Of a DNA stretch of 64,000 nucleotides, positions 11,001 to 22,269 are shown piece by piece. The number at the start of each line of letters is the position of its first letter. Position 1 is the stretch's first letter. The position numbers and the translations under genes were made by a program. The notes below the pieces were generated by a model. It saw only the letters and a program-made list of their open reading frames with translations, had not been told where the DNA came from and made no database searches. The DNA is from Platycnemis pennipes (lineage: Eukaryota > Arthropoda > Insecta > Odonata > Platycnemididae), in contig OW121846.1 of the NCBI GenBank assembly GCA_933228895.1, forward strand, positions 47,324,107 through 47,388,106. The letters run 5' to 3'.

Positions 11001-11481
11001 TTTAGTGTAGGTATACTACTGGGTTTATTATTGTGGTCAGAAAACAGCATTCAAATTGAATTTTCAAAACTGTGCATTGTTTAATGTAATTAGATTAGTA
11101 AATTAAAACTGTGTTAAGAAAATATCGCTTAACAATACATTTGGTCGAAAGAATAGGACTAACGCCGAATGAAACGACGGACTTGGGAGCTTCGAGGATT
11201 GGCGCGAGGCGGCGCCACTTGGGGTGGCACGCGCTCACTCTTGGGGCCGTATCTCGGGAACCCCCGGTCACAATTGGAAAATATTGTAGGTGCAGCATGT
11301 CAAATGTCTAATGAGACGTCTTCTTAATGCCAAAATTTCACAACTTTGAGTGCGATGCGGCACGTCTTCCCGTTATCCAATTGCAATAATATTTTACAGG
11401 ATATGTTTTTACACCAATTAGCATGAATTGAGGGGGTGTCCCGAAAGAAATCCGAAAAATCGAAAAATAAGGACCACCCTA
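8045..11481 (-). mobile_element. 3.4-kb DNA transposon with long terminal inverted repeats
   Basis: The element starts TAGGGTGGTCCTTATTTTTC and ends with the reverse complement. The inverted repeats are about 470 bp (left, 8045-8515) and 400 bp (right, 11086-11481); the right one lacks about 65 bp present on the left. It is flanked by a 9-bp direct repeat. Between the repeats lies a damaged transposase on the minus strand. Long TIRs with a 9-bp duplication recall Mutator-like elements, but the transposase does not let me assign a superfamily. Confidence 0.85.
8690..10396 (-). pseudogene. Broken transposase-like gene of the long-TIR transposon
   Basis: The pieces read in order on the minus strand. 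First is a charged N-terminal exon (10396 to about 10171) with the donor GTAATAAT. Next is an exon from 10011 with a conserved block DGKLLPALMGKE, DRLPVIATSRG and CCDTTATNTGRLNGACVLLE, ending at CWHHI. Then come MFQNMWPSLDKDNY and ISFRVPGAMHHVRWMSKALY, then a C-terminal RRDLMFFKTFYKY and RKFPDSN. The acidic and HH-containing motifs and domain order match a protein family I have seen as uncharacterised TE-like proteins in arthropods and cnidarians; that is recall, not a search. It is dead: there is a one-base frameshift near 9683, an in-frame TAG after CWHHI near 9380, and further frameshifts near 9030 and 8935. Confidence 0.7.
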
Positions 11482-11490
11482 ATGTGACAT
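11482..11490. repeat. 9-bp target-site duplication, right
   Basis: ATGTGACAT, identical to 8036-8044. Confidence 0.8.
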
Positions 11491-12127
11491 GCACCACGGG
11501 GTATCATCTTGGGGTAAAAGACTCAATCCCTGCCCAGCTTCTAACATTTACGATGCGCTATCCGTTATTAGCTTTAAAAACTTCTCATCATTATGCTATG
11601 TTGGCCACAGGAATATTGAAGAAAGGAAAATTCAAAATAGTTAAAGAAAATAAAAAATATGCGTGATACAGAAAAGTGTATGGCCGATTATCGGTGTTCT
11701 GCTGTATAAATATGCATAAAAATCTGTGAGCTCAATAATCATTTAAAGCTTCTCTCACTATTCTATCAATCGTGCTATAGTTGGTGTTTGCAATTTCCCT
11801 GGACAGTACTAAATTCGGTGACATCACTTCATCTGGAAACATCGTATATTATTGTAGGAATTTGTTGTAACTAACAGTTATTTGGTAACGAGGCACTAGT
11901 GACTGAAATTCGTGTTGTACAGGTTGGTGTGAATGCGGGGTACAAGTAAATAAGGATGAGGCCCATAGTGAAATTGAAGAACCCGGCGCTTACCCCTCAG
12001 CTTCATTTAGCAATTCAGTTGGAAGTAAAAAAATACATTCGAGAGCTCTTTTGCGCCGGTCAGAAAGAAAAACAAGTAACAATACGACGGATCAACAAAT
12101 TAAAATGATGAATGATCTGGTGTTTTC
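11491..12127. other. No gene recognised
   Basis: No coding similarity or repeat structure is apparent by eye. Confidence 0.4.
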
Positions 12128-12214
12128 ACAGCGTATAATGTTAGTGAAGTCTTCACGGGTTCTTCACCGGGTCAGGGTTTCCCTGACCCGGTGGAGAACC
12201 CGTGAAGACTTCAC
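12128..12214. repeat. Penelope-terminus-like hairpin
   Basis: GTGAAGTCTTCACGGGTTCT at 12144 starts a 34-bp arm that is repeated inverted at 12181-12214, with one mismatch and a 3-bp loop. The left part (AGCGTATAATGTTAGTGAAG and CACCGGGTCAGG) aligns with the outer end of the Penelope-like element at 20331-20390 (GGCGTATGCTGGTAGTGAAG and CACCGGGTAATC). I infer that two opposed Penelope termini have collapsed into a hairpin. Confidence 0.55.
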
Positions 12215-13469
12215 CAAAATTAAAATAACTTTTGTAGGCGTGGAAATAAAAATTCTGGACGGTAAGCGATTCTTCCGTAAGCTATTCACTCAACTCTTCA
12301 CCAAAAGTAGCAGTAATCTTACCTTCACAATCAATAAATGGTGAAAATAATTGTGATTTTCGACTCATAAAAACTAACTAAATGCTTATAGGTTTCAAGC
12401 CTATTTTATATATTATGCTAGTTTCAACTTGTCTTTCACGTGCGGGCCCTTTTTTCAGATATGAACTAGTTGTAATCATTATTTTTCAAATTGTTTTTAA
12501 ATAGCCATTTTCAATTGGTTACTGATATTTTTCAACGAGGTCAGGTCAGGACTTCCGGTACCAACTCAACCTCCGGGCAACTGTTCATCCATTTATAAAT
12601 TTCTGTCCATACTACAAAGGGTCAGTGCCACTATTCATACTTTTTATCGGTGAAAATAAGATAATGAAGGTTAAAAAATGGTATCGTAGGAATGCATGCG
12701 TGTGATGAGGCGCATTGCCTGTGAAAAATGAAAACTGTATTTACATCGACTATACCTCCAAAACCCTCAAAAAACGAAACATTCTTTTTTTACCTGCTTC
12801 AGCAACATTTATACTTTCGACGCCAATGATTGTCTATTTTTTTAAACCCAATCCCACGAGTATTAACGATGGTTAACGTATAGTATTTTTGGAATGGGAG
12901 TCTGTTTAGGCCCATGCGTGAGGGAGTTGAGCACTGTTTTTACACCGGCCATATCTCCCAAACCCCTGAAAAACACAAAACAATTTTTTTTATCTAAAAG
13001 AACAACATTAAGACTTTCTAAAACAATGCTTCACATTTTTAAACCCTGTCCCACTTGGACTTTTTTCACTCCGAAAACTAAATTTTTCCAAATTTCTGAA
13101 ATTCAAGTGATCTTTTCTCAGTGAGAAATGTTCATATTCCAATTTTATTAATGGTAAAATTGGTAAAATGGTAAATACACAAGGTACGTATGAGTGTTAC
13201 AGTGAGAAGAACTTGCCATTTTTCAAAATTACTTCTTGGTGTAATTATAGGCTAAACTTGTCAAATAATGATTTTGGAAGTTGCATTTACAGCGTAAAAA
13301 GACACTTATTCTGGCCAAAATTACATTTTAAACTCCTCTGGTAACATGTAGACTTCATATGATTTCTATTGACACCATTTACATTTGTATGTCACGTAAA
13401 ACCAGTCTGCTGCAACCTGTAGAAAAATAGAATTAATGGATGAAGGCGATATTTTGTGGAAGTTTCGAA
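12215..13469. other. No gene recognised
   Basis: AT-rich unique DNA. Two loosely similar segments (about 12700-12880 and 12900-13120) share phrases such as CCAAAACCCTCAAAAA/CCCAAACCCCTGAAAAA and TTTTTAAACCC, suggesting an old tandem duplication of about 190 bp. Confidence 0.35.
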
Positions 13470-13658
13470 CGTTAAACATTGCAAATGAAACGACTTTGTA
13501 CTATCCACAATCAGCTTTATAACTTCCCCGATCGATTTCGACGACTAGCGTCATTCTCAAGGGGGGGCCAAGTTGGCCCCCCCTTGAGAATTACGAGAAG
13601 TAATTTTGAAAAAGCTGATTGTGGATAGCACAAAGTCGTTTCATTTGCAATGTTTAAC
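13470..13658. repeat. Inverted repeat with G/C-rich core hairpin (Penelope-end-like)
   Basis: The outer arm CGTTAAACATTGCAAATGAA recurs inverted at the right end (~13658), with about 55 bp pairing per arm. The centre is a near-perfect hairpin, TTCTCAAGGGGGGGCCAA facing TTGGCCCCCCCTTGAGAA (13553-13590). The phrase CTTGAGAATGACGCTAGTCG with CGAAATCGATCGGGGAAG resembles the 3' end next to the GIY-YIG fragment at 36845-36880, so this may be two opposed Penelope 3' ends. Confidence 0.55.
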
Positions 13659-15295
13659 TGTAGAAAAATAGTGTAAAAAGACGATTTTTAGGCGATTAGG
13701 ATCTATGCATGCCTGCCTATCATACAGGGACGAAATTTTTTCTGCTAGAACAGGAAACGGCTTTTGGCTCAGGAAGGTTGACAGTAATTATGCACCAATT
13801 TTAGTTAAAATCTGAGGTGGTGAAACCGGATATTTATGAAAAATTTGTCCATTTTAAAAAGGAATGACCCTCTTGTCTCCAGCGATGACATGATCAATGC
13901 TAGTTAACCAAAATTGCATCTGATAAACGTAGGATCTGCATCGACCCCGAGATATAACTCTACAGTTTTGGATTCGAGAATGCAGTTTGCTTCTTCATCC
14001 AGATATTCTGTTGCCTATAGAAAACCTACTCATGCGCTATGATGGCTTAATTTTCTCATAGACAGAATTGACACGTAGTATAAAAGATAAGCAAAATCGG
14101 TTGCAATAGTGTACATTTAAGTGGGTGAAAATGACGTTCGAACTGATGTATTGGAGGCGCACATTATTCCTTTCACATGCCTCACGTGTTTCAATTATTT
14201 TATCTGCAGAGTATAATGCAGTATTTAACCATGTTCCCCATGATTATCTATACTGGCGTTAAAGGCAGAGCAACAGGGCAGTATCTATTTTCAGGAAAGC
14301 TTAAAATTCTTTAAATAAAGTTTCTAAAACAAGTTTTTGGCAATAGTAACCACTGCATGTACGTACCACCTGAAATGACCATAGTTGTTTTCCTGCTCTT
14401 CATATAGTAATACTTTGAATGATTTTTCTTGATGCATGTTTAATGACATTATTTTTACCTTGATAGATTAAAACATATGAAGAAAGAAACTGAAACAATA
14501 AACTAGCTCCGCACAAAAGAGAAATTTTGTGACGTTGATAAGAATATTGCCTTTTTAGGCCCTTAAATAGATGATATCAGCAGAAAAGGGCATAAAGAGG
14601 GCATGCCTACGCAAATGTCGTAAGGCGCAAAAAAATGTCTTAGCTGTCGCCTAAGAATAGGCTAATGCCGACGACGGGTTTCTCTCCACACTTCCTCCGT
14701 TTCCTGAAAACTTCTACCATTACCCAATTACCCACCTATCCTAAATGGCTCAAATGACCTCAGCTGTCGGTCTTTTCCCCTGAATATCCAGAGACGCATA
14801 CCGCGCTCCCATTCCCAATTCTGATTTCGGCAGTCTCCTCCGACCCCTCCTAGTTGACCTTCCATTTCGAATGCCCGCACCTCGGCGATCCCTAGTGGGT
14901 GAGGAAGGTATGACTCCGCACCTCCGCTCCCTCCTCCCTCCACACCCTCGTGAACACCACTCCCGCCAAAACCGACATCCGCACCCCATCGAGCGGGAAC
15001 AGTCAGTCCTCCTCCCCGTCCTTCCCGACGACGTGTGAGTCAACCCGGCCGCCATTCAATGGCAGCCACCGTAAGCATCCTGTGTTTTGGCTCAGCCCCT
15101 TCATTGTGACACGTAAGCGTTGAGACTGAGTTAAGGGAAACGGTTGATAACGATAACGAATCGAAGCGACCGCAAAACTTGTCCCTGGCGAGACTGAACG
15201 GATGTTTGTATTTTCAGTGCAAGGAATATTTTGAAAATCTGTCTGCAAGGAATCAACTTCCAGTCTAAGAGCTTAAAATCTTTATCATGTTTCTT
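13659..15295. other. No gene recognised; one dispersed repeat copy
   Basis: No coding similarity is seen. At 14640-14720 a family R copy is present (AAGAATAGGCTAATGCCGAC then GGGTTTCTCTCCACACTTCC). The stretch 14750-15060 is GC-rich and open on the minus strand, but the frames look compositional rather than coding. Confidence 0.4.
14640..14720 (+). repeat. Dispersed repeat family R (copy 3)
   Basis: Shares the core AAGAATAGGCTAATGCCGAC and the following GGGTTTCTCTCCAC block with copies near 5200, 6393, 43960 and 45260. Confidence 0.45.
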
Positions 15296-16062
15296 CATCT
15301 ACATCTACTTGATACCCTGCAAGCCACCATAAAGCAGTGTGGCAGGGGGTGAACTCTCACCAAACATGCACTACATATCATGCATAAAAAAGGGATTAGT
15401 ACTTGTATAGGTACTGTTCAAAACTACGCTATTTAAAAAAAGATGAAAATAGCAAAACATACATGCAAAAACATGCCGTTAGTTGGGTTAGCTATAAGTC
15501 CTTATACCAACATGCAGCTACCAATGTTATCCATTGCTACACTCGTACTGGATATATTTACCGTTATTAATATCCCTAATAGTACGAGGAAAAAAGGACA
15601 TTTTGAATTTGTCAGTTCGGCAATCTATTTCTCTAATTTTGTGATTATGGTCCAGTCTACCATAGTAAGTTGGGGTCCGCAAAATATTTTTAACATCATC
15701 ACTGAAAATATGGTATTGGAATTTGTTTAAGAGATTTAGTCTAAATTTCAACCTGCGATCTGACAATGATTCCCAATTTAATTCATTTAATAGACTTGTT
15801 ACGCTAGTAAGGTTATCATACCGTCCCTTTACAAATCTTGCCGATCTTCGCTGCACACGTTCAAGTTCGTTTTTTAGACCGATTTCGTAGGGATCCCATA
15901 CACTGGCAGCATACTCCAAATGAGGTCTTGCAAGGGAAAAGTAGCTGATTTCTCGTACATGATCTTCACATTTACCCAGTACTCTTTTGACAAATCCCAG
16001 TTTGCGATTCGCTTGACCTATTATTTCACGAATGTGTTTACCCCAGGAAAGATCATTGGTCT
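15296..16062 (-). mobile_element. CR1/L2-like LINE, 5'-truncated copy
   Basis: Minus-strand copy of the 2600-4525 family. The tail (complement of TAGATGTAGATG) starts at 15296, followed by the 3' hairpin (CCCTGCAAGCCACC...GGCAGGGGG) and a frame of about 180 codons containing SWGKHIREIIGQANRKLGF, PHLEYAASVWDPYEIGL and RTPTYYGRLDHNHKIREID. Coding homology begins at TNDLSWGKH, so the copy is truncated within the thumb region; the open frame upstream of that is unrelated. No stop interrupts the coding part. Confidence 0.85.
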
Positions 16063-17034
16063 GTTTACGGATCATGTTTACATCATGTTTACGGATAAGT
16101 AAAGCTTGGTTCGATAAATGTATTAGCAGTGAGCACAACGTTAGTGATTATGTTTCAGTTCCTGTTCCTCCCAAATTTCTATCAAAATAAAATGTTTAAA
16201 TTATTGTAATATTTTGTAACCAATGCTGTCCTCATTTATTATGTAGACTTCCATACGTCCATATTATGTACGTCGCTATCTATTACTGTTGCTTTGAGGG
16301 GTTTTGAACCCAAAGCATTGAAATAAACCTATTCAAATATACTGCCTGTCGGAGATACGTGTGGTATCGAACGTACTCATACAGTTCGAAAGTTAAAAGC
16401 AAAAGGGAATATTTCCCCATGTTATAGAATATATTTACAAGGTAAAAATTATATTTTAAGTTCAGATAATACTATTTAAAAATTCATACAAAAGTGAATA
16501 CTGTAGAAGATGCTTGTCCTAAAAAATGTATATATTCCATGCATGTTTCCCTTCCACTCTTGATGATGTAAATGCATTAAATACTTCAAGTTTTTGTAAA
16601 GCGTATGTACGTTATAAAGTGTCAGTTTATATGGACCGAAGAAATCCGCAGAGAGAGAATCAGCTTGCTGTTAGACTTAGAGCCAAATCCCTGAACAGAT
16701 CCATTAAAAACCGAATGCTTGTAACCTTTCAACTACCGTGGTGGGATGTAGAATGCGAAAAAAACAACATTACAACGATAGCTTATGTGTTAATCAAGTG
16801 CCTATTCTAACAAAAAGCTCAATAGAAGAGAGAGGAAAAGTGAAATGATCACCATGTCAGTGACGCGCTGGCCTGGCGACCCAATGATCGTTTTGAATCA
16901 CGCCCAGAGCATGGGTGTTGTTTGTCCCAGCATTAAAATCTTAACTTAGACGGTGTGATTTATCCTCACCCTCTGGAGCATATAAAACCAAAGATATTTC
17001 GGCATGACCATCCTCAGTCTGAGGTAATCGAAGG
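16063..17034. other. No gene recognised
   Basis: No clear homology is seen. A frame of 94 codons at 16526-16810 has mixed composition but no family I recognise. Near 16925-16965, CTTAACTTAGACGGTGTGAT resembles the SINE bodies at 28170 and 44160. Confidence 0.35.
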
Positions 17035-17395
17035 GAAGAAGTTTTGAACGGCTGCGGAAAGGCCATTGCGCACTGACACACTCTTTCTTATTCACTGAAA
17101 ATAAGATACCTCCCCACTGTGATACCTGTGATAAGTCTTTATCTGTTAAACACATCTTGTTGGAGTGTGTAAGTACCAAGATGCTTGGAATCGTTTTGAA
17201 CTGAGGAGGAATCTCAAATACGATCTGGGAGATAACGCCAACCGCCTCAACCGGGTAATATCATTTCTAAAATACACAAATATCAGTGACTCTACGAAAT
17301 ATAATATTTTTTTGTACCTGAAAGTAAAATAATCGCATACAAGATAACTAACAATCGCACTAGTACTTTAGGGCTGAAACAGCCCATAATAATGA
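17035..17395 (+). mobile_element. Jockey/I-like LINE, C-terminal relic
   Basis: A broken frame reads through GHCALTHSFLF, PPHCDTCDKSLSVKHILLEC, and later ISFLKYTNISDSTKYNIF. The pattern H..LTHs and CxxC...L(S/T)V.HILLEC is the well-known C-terminal end of Jockey/I/R1-group retrotransposon polyproteins. Frameshifts separate the parts. The segment ends in an AT-rich tail with AATAATAAT near 17400. Confidence 0.6.
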
Positions 17396-19045
17396 CAAAA
17401 TTTCAATAATAATCATGACCTCTGCCGTCGATGCACCCTTAATATTAAAATCTATCCTAAAACCAAAGATTTCTATAACCTATCATCATTACAAGTCATC
17501 AATCAGATGAATAATTTAACGCAGTTCCTTACGCGATACTTCTATCGGCTAAGCCATTCATATTTACATCTTCCATTCTTCTCACATACTTTATTCACAA
17601 CGTTTACTACTTGCTTCATATATCTCATACGAGGCCTAATTTCCGAAAAATGGAAACCCTAGGAAAATTCTCAAGGTGGGGAAATAATAGCATAGCCAGA
17701 TCGAACCTTGGCGAGTTGAATATTAGAAGTAAAATGACCATATAAGAACAATTCTGTGACCAATGATCTTCTGAAGTCGGAGAATATCCACCACCACTTT
17801 GAGGGAATGTTGTGGGGGTCAATGTGGGGGTCACGTACCAAACTTAGAGTCATTATATTACCCATTGATGCGCCCTGCAAAACTCAATTATTGTCAATGC
17901 GCACAAGCAGCTGCTCCTGACAGTCTTTACCAACAACCTTCCATCATATTTTTTCAATTCACTTTTCCCTTACACAACTGCCTCCATGACTATCAAGTGT
18001 CGTAATCTTTACCCAAAATAGATCGTAGTTCCTACGGCAAAAATTTACGATTTTTTATTGATAAAGGGAGAGAAGAGCCATTACAAAGGAGGAGCGTAAA
18101 GATGCCATAAACATCTTAAATAATATATCCACAAATCGATAAAAATTACGATCTAGCTGGTGTCTCTGAGATTTAATGTCTATTTTGAAGTCCATTTACT
18201 TCGGTATGAAGCACACGGAACGATTAGGAAAATATTTTCTGAGAATGCAATGCCAGTTAGCGAATCTTTGAACTTGTTAAAAAAATTCTTACAAATTGTG
18301 AAAAAATACGGTGTTAATTACCTAAGCCGCAGTTGCAACATCTCAAGTCTGAAAGAAGAGTACATATTTGTACTATAACTTTAGATTTTGTCCAACCTCT
18401 TAAAGGAAATATCCCTTTTCCACATACAACATAAAGAATTCCACATAGTCATAGAGAATCCACTCGCCCTAATCCATCGCTTTTCTAGCCCAATAACTCG
18501 CTACTCTCCCTCCTCCTAATTGCCTCCAGAATCTTTCTTCCTTCCCCAACCATTTTAAGAACGTTCTCATCCTCCTTCCTTTAGGTCCATTGCAATTTCT
18601 CGATCCTCAGATTCAACGCACTTCAAAAGCCACGTATATTTTTTTCATTCTCATTCCTTCGGATTTTGGTCTTGAATCATATTAACGAAACGTTCAATCA
18701 AATTTGTATCCACATTTTTTCTGGGCAAATTTTGTTTAGAATGTGGTTAATATCCTCCAATCGAGAGCGCCTCTCTGTTGACACATTTTCTACTAAATTC
18801 TTTTAGCTCTACACCCACCTTTTCCAAGATGTAGTATATCTCTAAATTTTTCCATATGGTTTCCTCCATGCCCAAGACTATTGCACTTCTTTGTTCCCAA
18901 ACCTTGATGACGTTAATGACAGCAACAGGTCACTATGGATACAGCTGTTAGATTCATATGCGATCTAAAAAAATGGAACACGTAAGCGACTCTTATACTC
19001 GCTTAAACTGGCTCAAATAGAAGGAGCGTCGAAGTTATCTTTTAA
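17396..19045. other. No gene recognised
   Basis: No coding similarity or obvious repeat is seen. The stretch 18440-18900 is pyrimidine-rich (CTTCC/TCCTCC), which may reflect an old repeat. Confidence 0.35.
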
Positions 19046-20306
19046 TACAGTGTGTCCGCGTTTAACGTCCCTTACCGCTCCTGAAAAACGTGACGATAAA
19101 CGAAATGATGATAATCGAAGCATAAAATTCCATAAGAAACCATGTAAAAAGTAAAAAACTGTTCTTAACCTTCGCCCTTACTACGGAAAAACATTTTAAC
19201 CTCACATTTCTGAGCCATTTTTCAGCGATTGGAATGCCAAATTGTGGCTTAAAACTACTTTATATCTTCATTAACAATTTCTACAGCAGTTACACGAATC
19301 CCTATCCATTTATGATCGTTCTTCCCGCAATTCTTTTTGGCCGCGTGGCCCGAGCGGGCGTTGCCTGGGGATCTCTATCGCAGAAATTAAGAGGGCCGAA
19401 AATATGGTGAACGCGGTGAAAAAGAGTAACGGCCAAAATGCCGGTGTTTTTGGCGAAAAAATAACTTGAGATGCCACTTTCCAGGTTCCTGAAACCTATA
19501 ATATCACAAGATCCTATTGTAATATCAAGTAAACTCGGGACATCTACTTAAGAATTGATTGCGTGACGCCGGACGAGTTCTGTACAGCATGACTATAAAA
19601 GGTTGACTGGAGGCATGAAACGAACTAATTAACCTTTTAAAACATTTTATTGGCCAATTAGCACTTAAATATTTTCACTCCTCTATACAATTTTCAGTAA
19701 ATGCTACACTTTTAAAATAATTTAACAGCAAATCAAAATGAATTGGAAATCGTGGTTGAAATATGAATAATAATATAAACAACTTGGGGAAAAACACATT
19801 TGTTTCATTCATTTCATTATTATTTATATATTTTGTCTGGATGTCGAAGGTTGGGGATCAGAAACATCGGTGGTAGTCCTGAAGAAATAAGCATCAAGGG
19901 TTTTCTGAGTGGCGGCTTTCTTTTTCTCGCGGTAGAGTTCTCTGTAACACGCCATATCACTCTCAGTGGCCCTACATACACTTGAACTCCTCTCGAAGTC
20001 AGGGTCACAATCCCTAAATATTTTAATTGCCCTATCAATATGTGCCATGGCTTCGCTTATATTTTTTGTGCTGAGCTATTTCTCTTCGACTTCTCCTGAA
20101 TCTTCCTTGGCTTCTTCCAAATTCTGTTTTTCGAGATTTTGGAGATACTCTGTGGACAATTCCTCTCGGTGGGATGAGAGCAACTCTTCCACATCATCGC
20201 GAGAAATTTCCAGGCCTAGGTTATTCCCGATTTTGACAATTTCGTTGTTAATATGTTCCTTATCATCCTCAAAACCTTTAAACCCAGTTGCATTATTAGG
20301 AAGAAC

Positions 20307-20320
20307 CTTTCCCCAGGCCT
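20307..20320. repeat. 14-bp target-site duplication of the Penelope insertion, left
   Basis: CTTTCCCCAGGCCT here is repeated at 22360-22373. It belongs to the Tigger reading frame on both sides, which confirms that it is a duplicated target. Confidence 0.8.
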
Positions 20321-20386
20321 GATGCTTTCCCGGCGTATGCTGGTAGTGAAGGCTGCTCGGGTGCTCCACCGGGTAATCTCCTCCAT

Positions 20387-20433
20387 GGCTGCCGACGTTT
20401 CGGGGTACGAGTCGTACTCCATCATCAGGGCTG
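20387..20433 (-). ncRNA. Hammerhead-ribozyme-like motif (minus arm)
   Basis: Mirror copy of the motif at 22270-22316. On the minus strand the order is GCC, CTGATGA, a stem II that can pair GTAC with GTAC, then GAAACGTC and GGC. The core boxes CUGAUGA and GAAA are intact. Confidence 0.6.
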
Positions 20434-20481
20434 AATGTCGTGGCTCGAAAAGTGGCCGCCTTATATAGCGGTGTCGGGGCC

Positions 20482-21420
20482 TCAAGTTCCCTCTGATTGG
20501 TCCTTGGGTTTAGCCAATCGGATGCTTCGTAGGACAGGTCGCCAGGTGTTGCTAAGGGAGTAGCCACCGTCTCTATTCATGCTATTGTCCGCAAGCCGGA
20601 TCTCTATGGCCTCCTTCGTAATCCTTTCCCAGTATTTCTTTTCTCGAGAGATGATCTTCACCTCGTCCCAATGGATAGCATGGTTTTTGTGGATGCTATG
20701 TTCGGCCACCGCAGATTTTTCAGGCTGACATAGCCTGAAATGCCTTTTATGCTCTTTTATTCTCGTGGCAATTGTCCTACCAGTTTCCCCCAAGTAAATA
20801 TCTCCGCATTCACAGGGAATCTGGTATATTCCGGGAGTCGCGAGGCCACAGGGATCCTTCGCTCTAACTAATTGGTCCCTCAGCTTGGTACATGGCCGGA
20901 AGAAGGATTCGATTCCATGTCTCTTCAAAATTCTGGAGATTTTGCCGGAAACCGTAGACACGTATGGTATTCCGGCCCTTGCCACCGGGTCCTGGCGTTC
21001 TTTATCCTCCCGGGCGTCTTCTCGAACGCTGAAGGCCCTTTTAAGGGCCCAAGATATCTCCTCCTTGTTGTAGCCATTCCGGCGGAAGGTTTTTTTGAGA
21101 TGATTAATCTCCTGCACTCGGCTTTCCGAGTCGGATATGGCCCTCGCTCGGTGGAATAGCGTGGACAAAACCGATCTTCTTTGGGAGGGAGGATGATGAC
21201 TGCGTCCATTCAGGTAAAGGTCGGTGTGCGTCGGTTTTCGGTAGACGCTGTGTCCAAGTCTACCATCTTTCCGGCGGTGGATCAGGATGTCGAGGAAAGG
21301 TATCCGGTCGTTTTTCTCTATCTCCATGGTGAAGAGAATATTGGGGTGCTGGCTGTTCATATGGTCTAGGAAATGCCTTAGTTGGTCCGCTCCACCACCG
21401 GATTGATTGACCGGTCGTTG
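20482..21420 (-). CDS. Penelope-like RT C-terminus + GIY-YIG endonuclease (minus arm, 5' partial)
   Basis: True Penelope sequence starts inside the palindrome centre (about 21420) with ADQLRHFLDHMNSQHPNILF and FLDILIHRRKDGR, the end of the RT domain. It continues through VYRKPTHTDLYLNGRSHHPP, a Penelope-family signature after the RT core. The GIY-YIG nuclease follows: GIYQIPCECGDIYLGETGRT with its downstream TRIKEHKR helix. It ends near LRSIRLAKPKDQSEGT. The open frame extends further upstream to 21522, but that part is antisense to the other arm and not genuine. The RT palm catalytic residues are missing, so this copy cannot be autonomous. Confidence 0.85.
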   Translation of the reverse strand, partial: QRPVNQSGGGADQLRHFLDHMNSQHPNILFTMEIEKNDRIPFLDILIHRRKDGRLGHSVYRKPTHTDLYLNGRSHHPPSQRRSVLSTLFHRARAISDSESRVQEINHLKKTFRRNGYNKEEISWALKRAFSVREDAREDKERQDPVARAGIPYVSTVSGKISRILKRHGIESFFRPCTKLRDQLVRAKDPCGLATPGIYQIPCECGDIYLGETGRTIATRIKEHKRHFRLCQPEKSAVAEHSIHKNHAIHWDEVKIISREKKYWERITKEAIEIRLADNSMNRDGGYSLSNTWRPVLRSIRLAKPKDQSEGT

Positions 21421-22221
21421 ATCCACCGCCGGAAAGATGGTAGACTTGGACACAGCGTCTACCGAAAACCGACGCACACCGACCTTTACCTGAATGGACG
21501 CAGTCATCATCCTCCCTCCCAAAGAAGATCGGTTTTGTCCACGCTATTCCACCGAGCGAGGGCCATATCCGACTCGGAAAGCCGAGTGCAGGAGATTAAT
21601 CATCTCAAAAAAACCTTCCGCCGGAATGGCTACAACAAGGAGGAGATATCTTGGGCCCTTAAAAGGGCCTTCAGCGTTCGAGAAGACGCCCGGGAGGATA
21701 AAGAACGCCAGGACCCGGTGGCAAGGGCCGGAATACCATACGTGTCTACGGTTTCCGGCAAAATCTCCAGAATTTTGAAGAGACATGGAATCGAATCCTT
21801 CTTCCGGCCATGTACCAAGCTGAGGGACCAATTAGTTAGAGCGAAGGATCCCTGTGGCCTCGCGACTCCCGGAATATACCAGATTCCCTGTGAATGCGGA
21901 GATATTTACTTGGGGGAAACTGGTAGGACAATTGCCACGAGAATAAAAGAGCATAAAAGGCATTTCAGGCTATGTCAGCCTGAAAAATCTGCGGTGGCCG
22001 AACATAGCATCCACAAAAACCATGCTATCCATTGGGACGAGGTGAAGATCATCTCTCGAGAAAAGAAATACTGGGAAAGGATTACGAAGGAGGCCATAGA
22101 GATCCGGCTTGCGGACAATAGCATGAATAGAGACGGTGGCTACTCCCTTAGCAACACCTGGCGACCTGTCCTACGAAGCATCCGATTGGCTAAACCCAAG
22201 GACCAATCAGAGGGAACTTGA
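21421..22221 (+). CDS. Penelope-like RT C-terminus + GIY-YIG endonuclease (plus arm, 5' partial)
   Basis: About 266 codons match the minus arm residue for residue. The frame begins abruptly at IHRRKDGRLGHSVYRK (21421), carries the same post-RT signature and GIY-YIG domain (about 21868-21965: GIYQIPCECGDIYLGETGR, then EHKRHF), and stops at 22221. The open frame starts formally at 21382, in the palindrome centre, but the first codons read the other arm's flank. The GIY-YIG nuclease is thought to nick target DNA for priming. The shorter 5' extent than the minus arm indicates a second 5'-truncated copy made in the same event. Confidence 0.85.
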   Translation: MHRRKDGRLGHSVYRKPTHTDLYLNGRSHHPPSQRRSVLSTLFHRARAISDSESRVQEINHLKKTFRRNGYNKEEISWALKRAFSVREDAREDKERQDPVARAGIPYVSTVSGKISRILKRHGIESFFRPCTKLRDQLVRAKDPCGLATPGIYQIPCECGDIYLGETGRTIATRIKEHKRHFRLCQPEKSAVAEHSIHKNHAIHWDEVKIISREKKYWERITKEAIEIRLADNSMNRDGGYSLSNTWRPVLRSIRLAKPKDQSEGT

Positions 22222-22269
22222 GGCCCCGACACCGCTATATAAGGCGGCCACTTTTCGAGCCACGACATT

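Noticed and set aside
14728..15055. GC-rich minus-strand frames of 71-101 codons
   Set aside because: G/R-rich translation with no similarity; frames overlap each other and match the base composition of the stretch.
21283..21522. N-terminal 70 residues of the 346-codon minus frame at the Penelope palindrome
   Set aside because: They translate the antisense of the opposite arm across the palindrome centre, so they are not ancestral Penelope protein.
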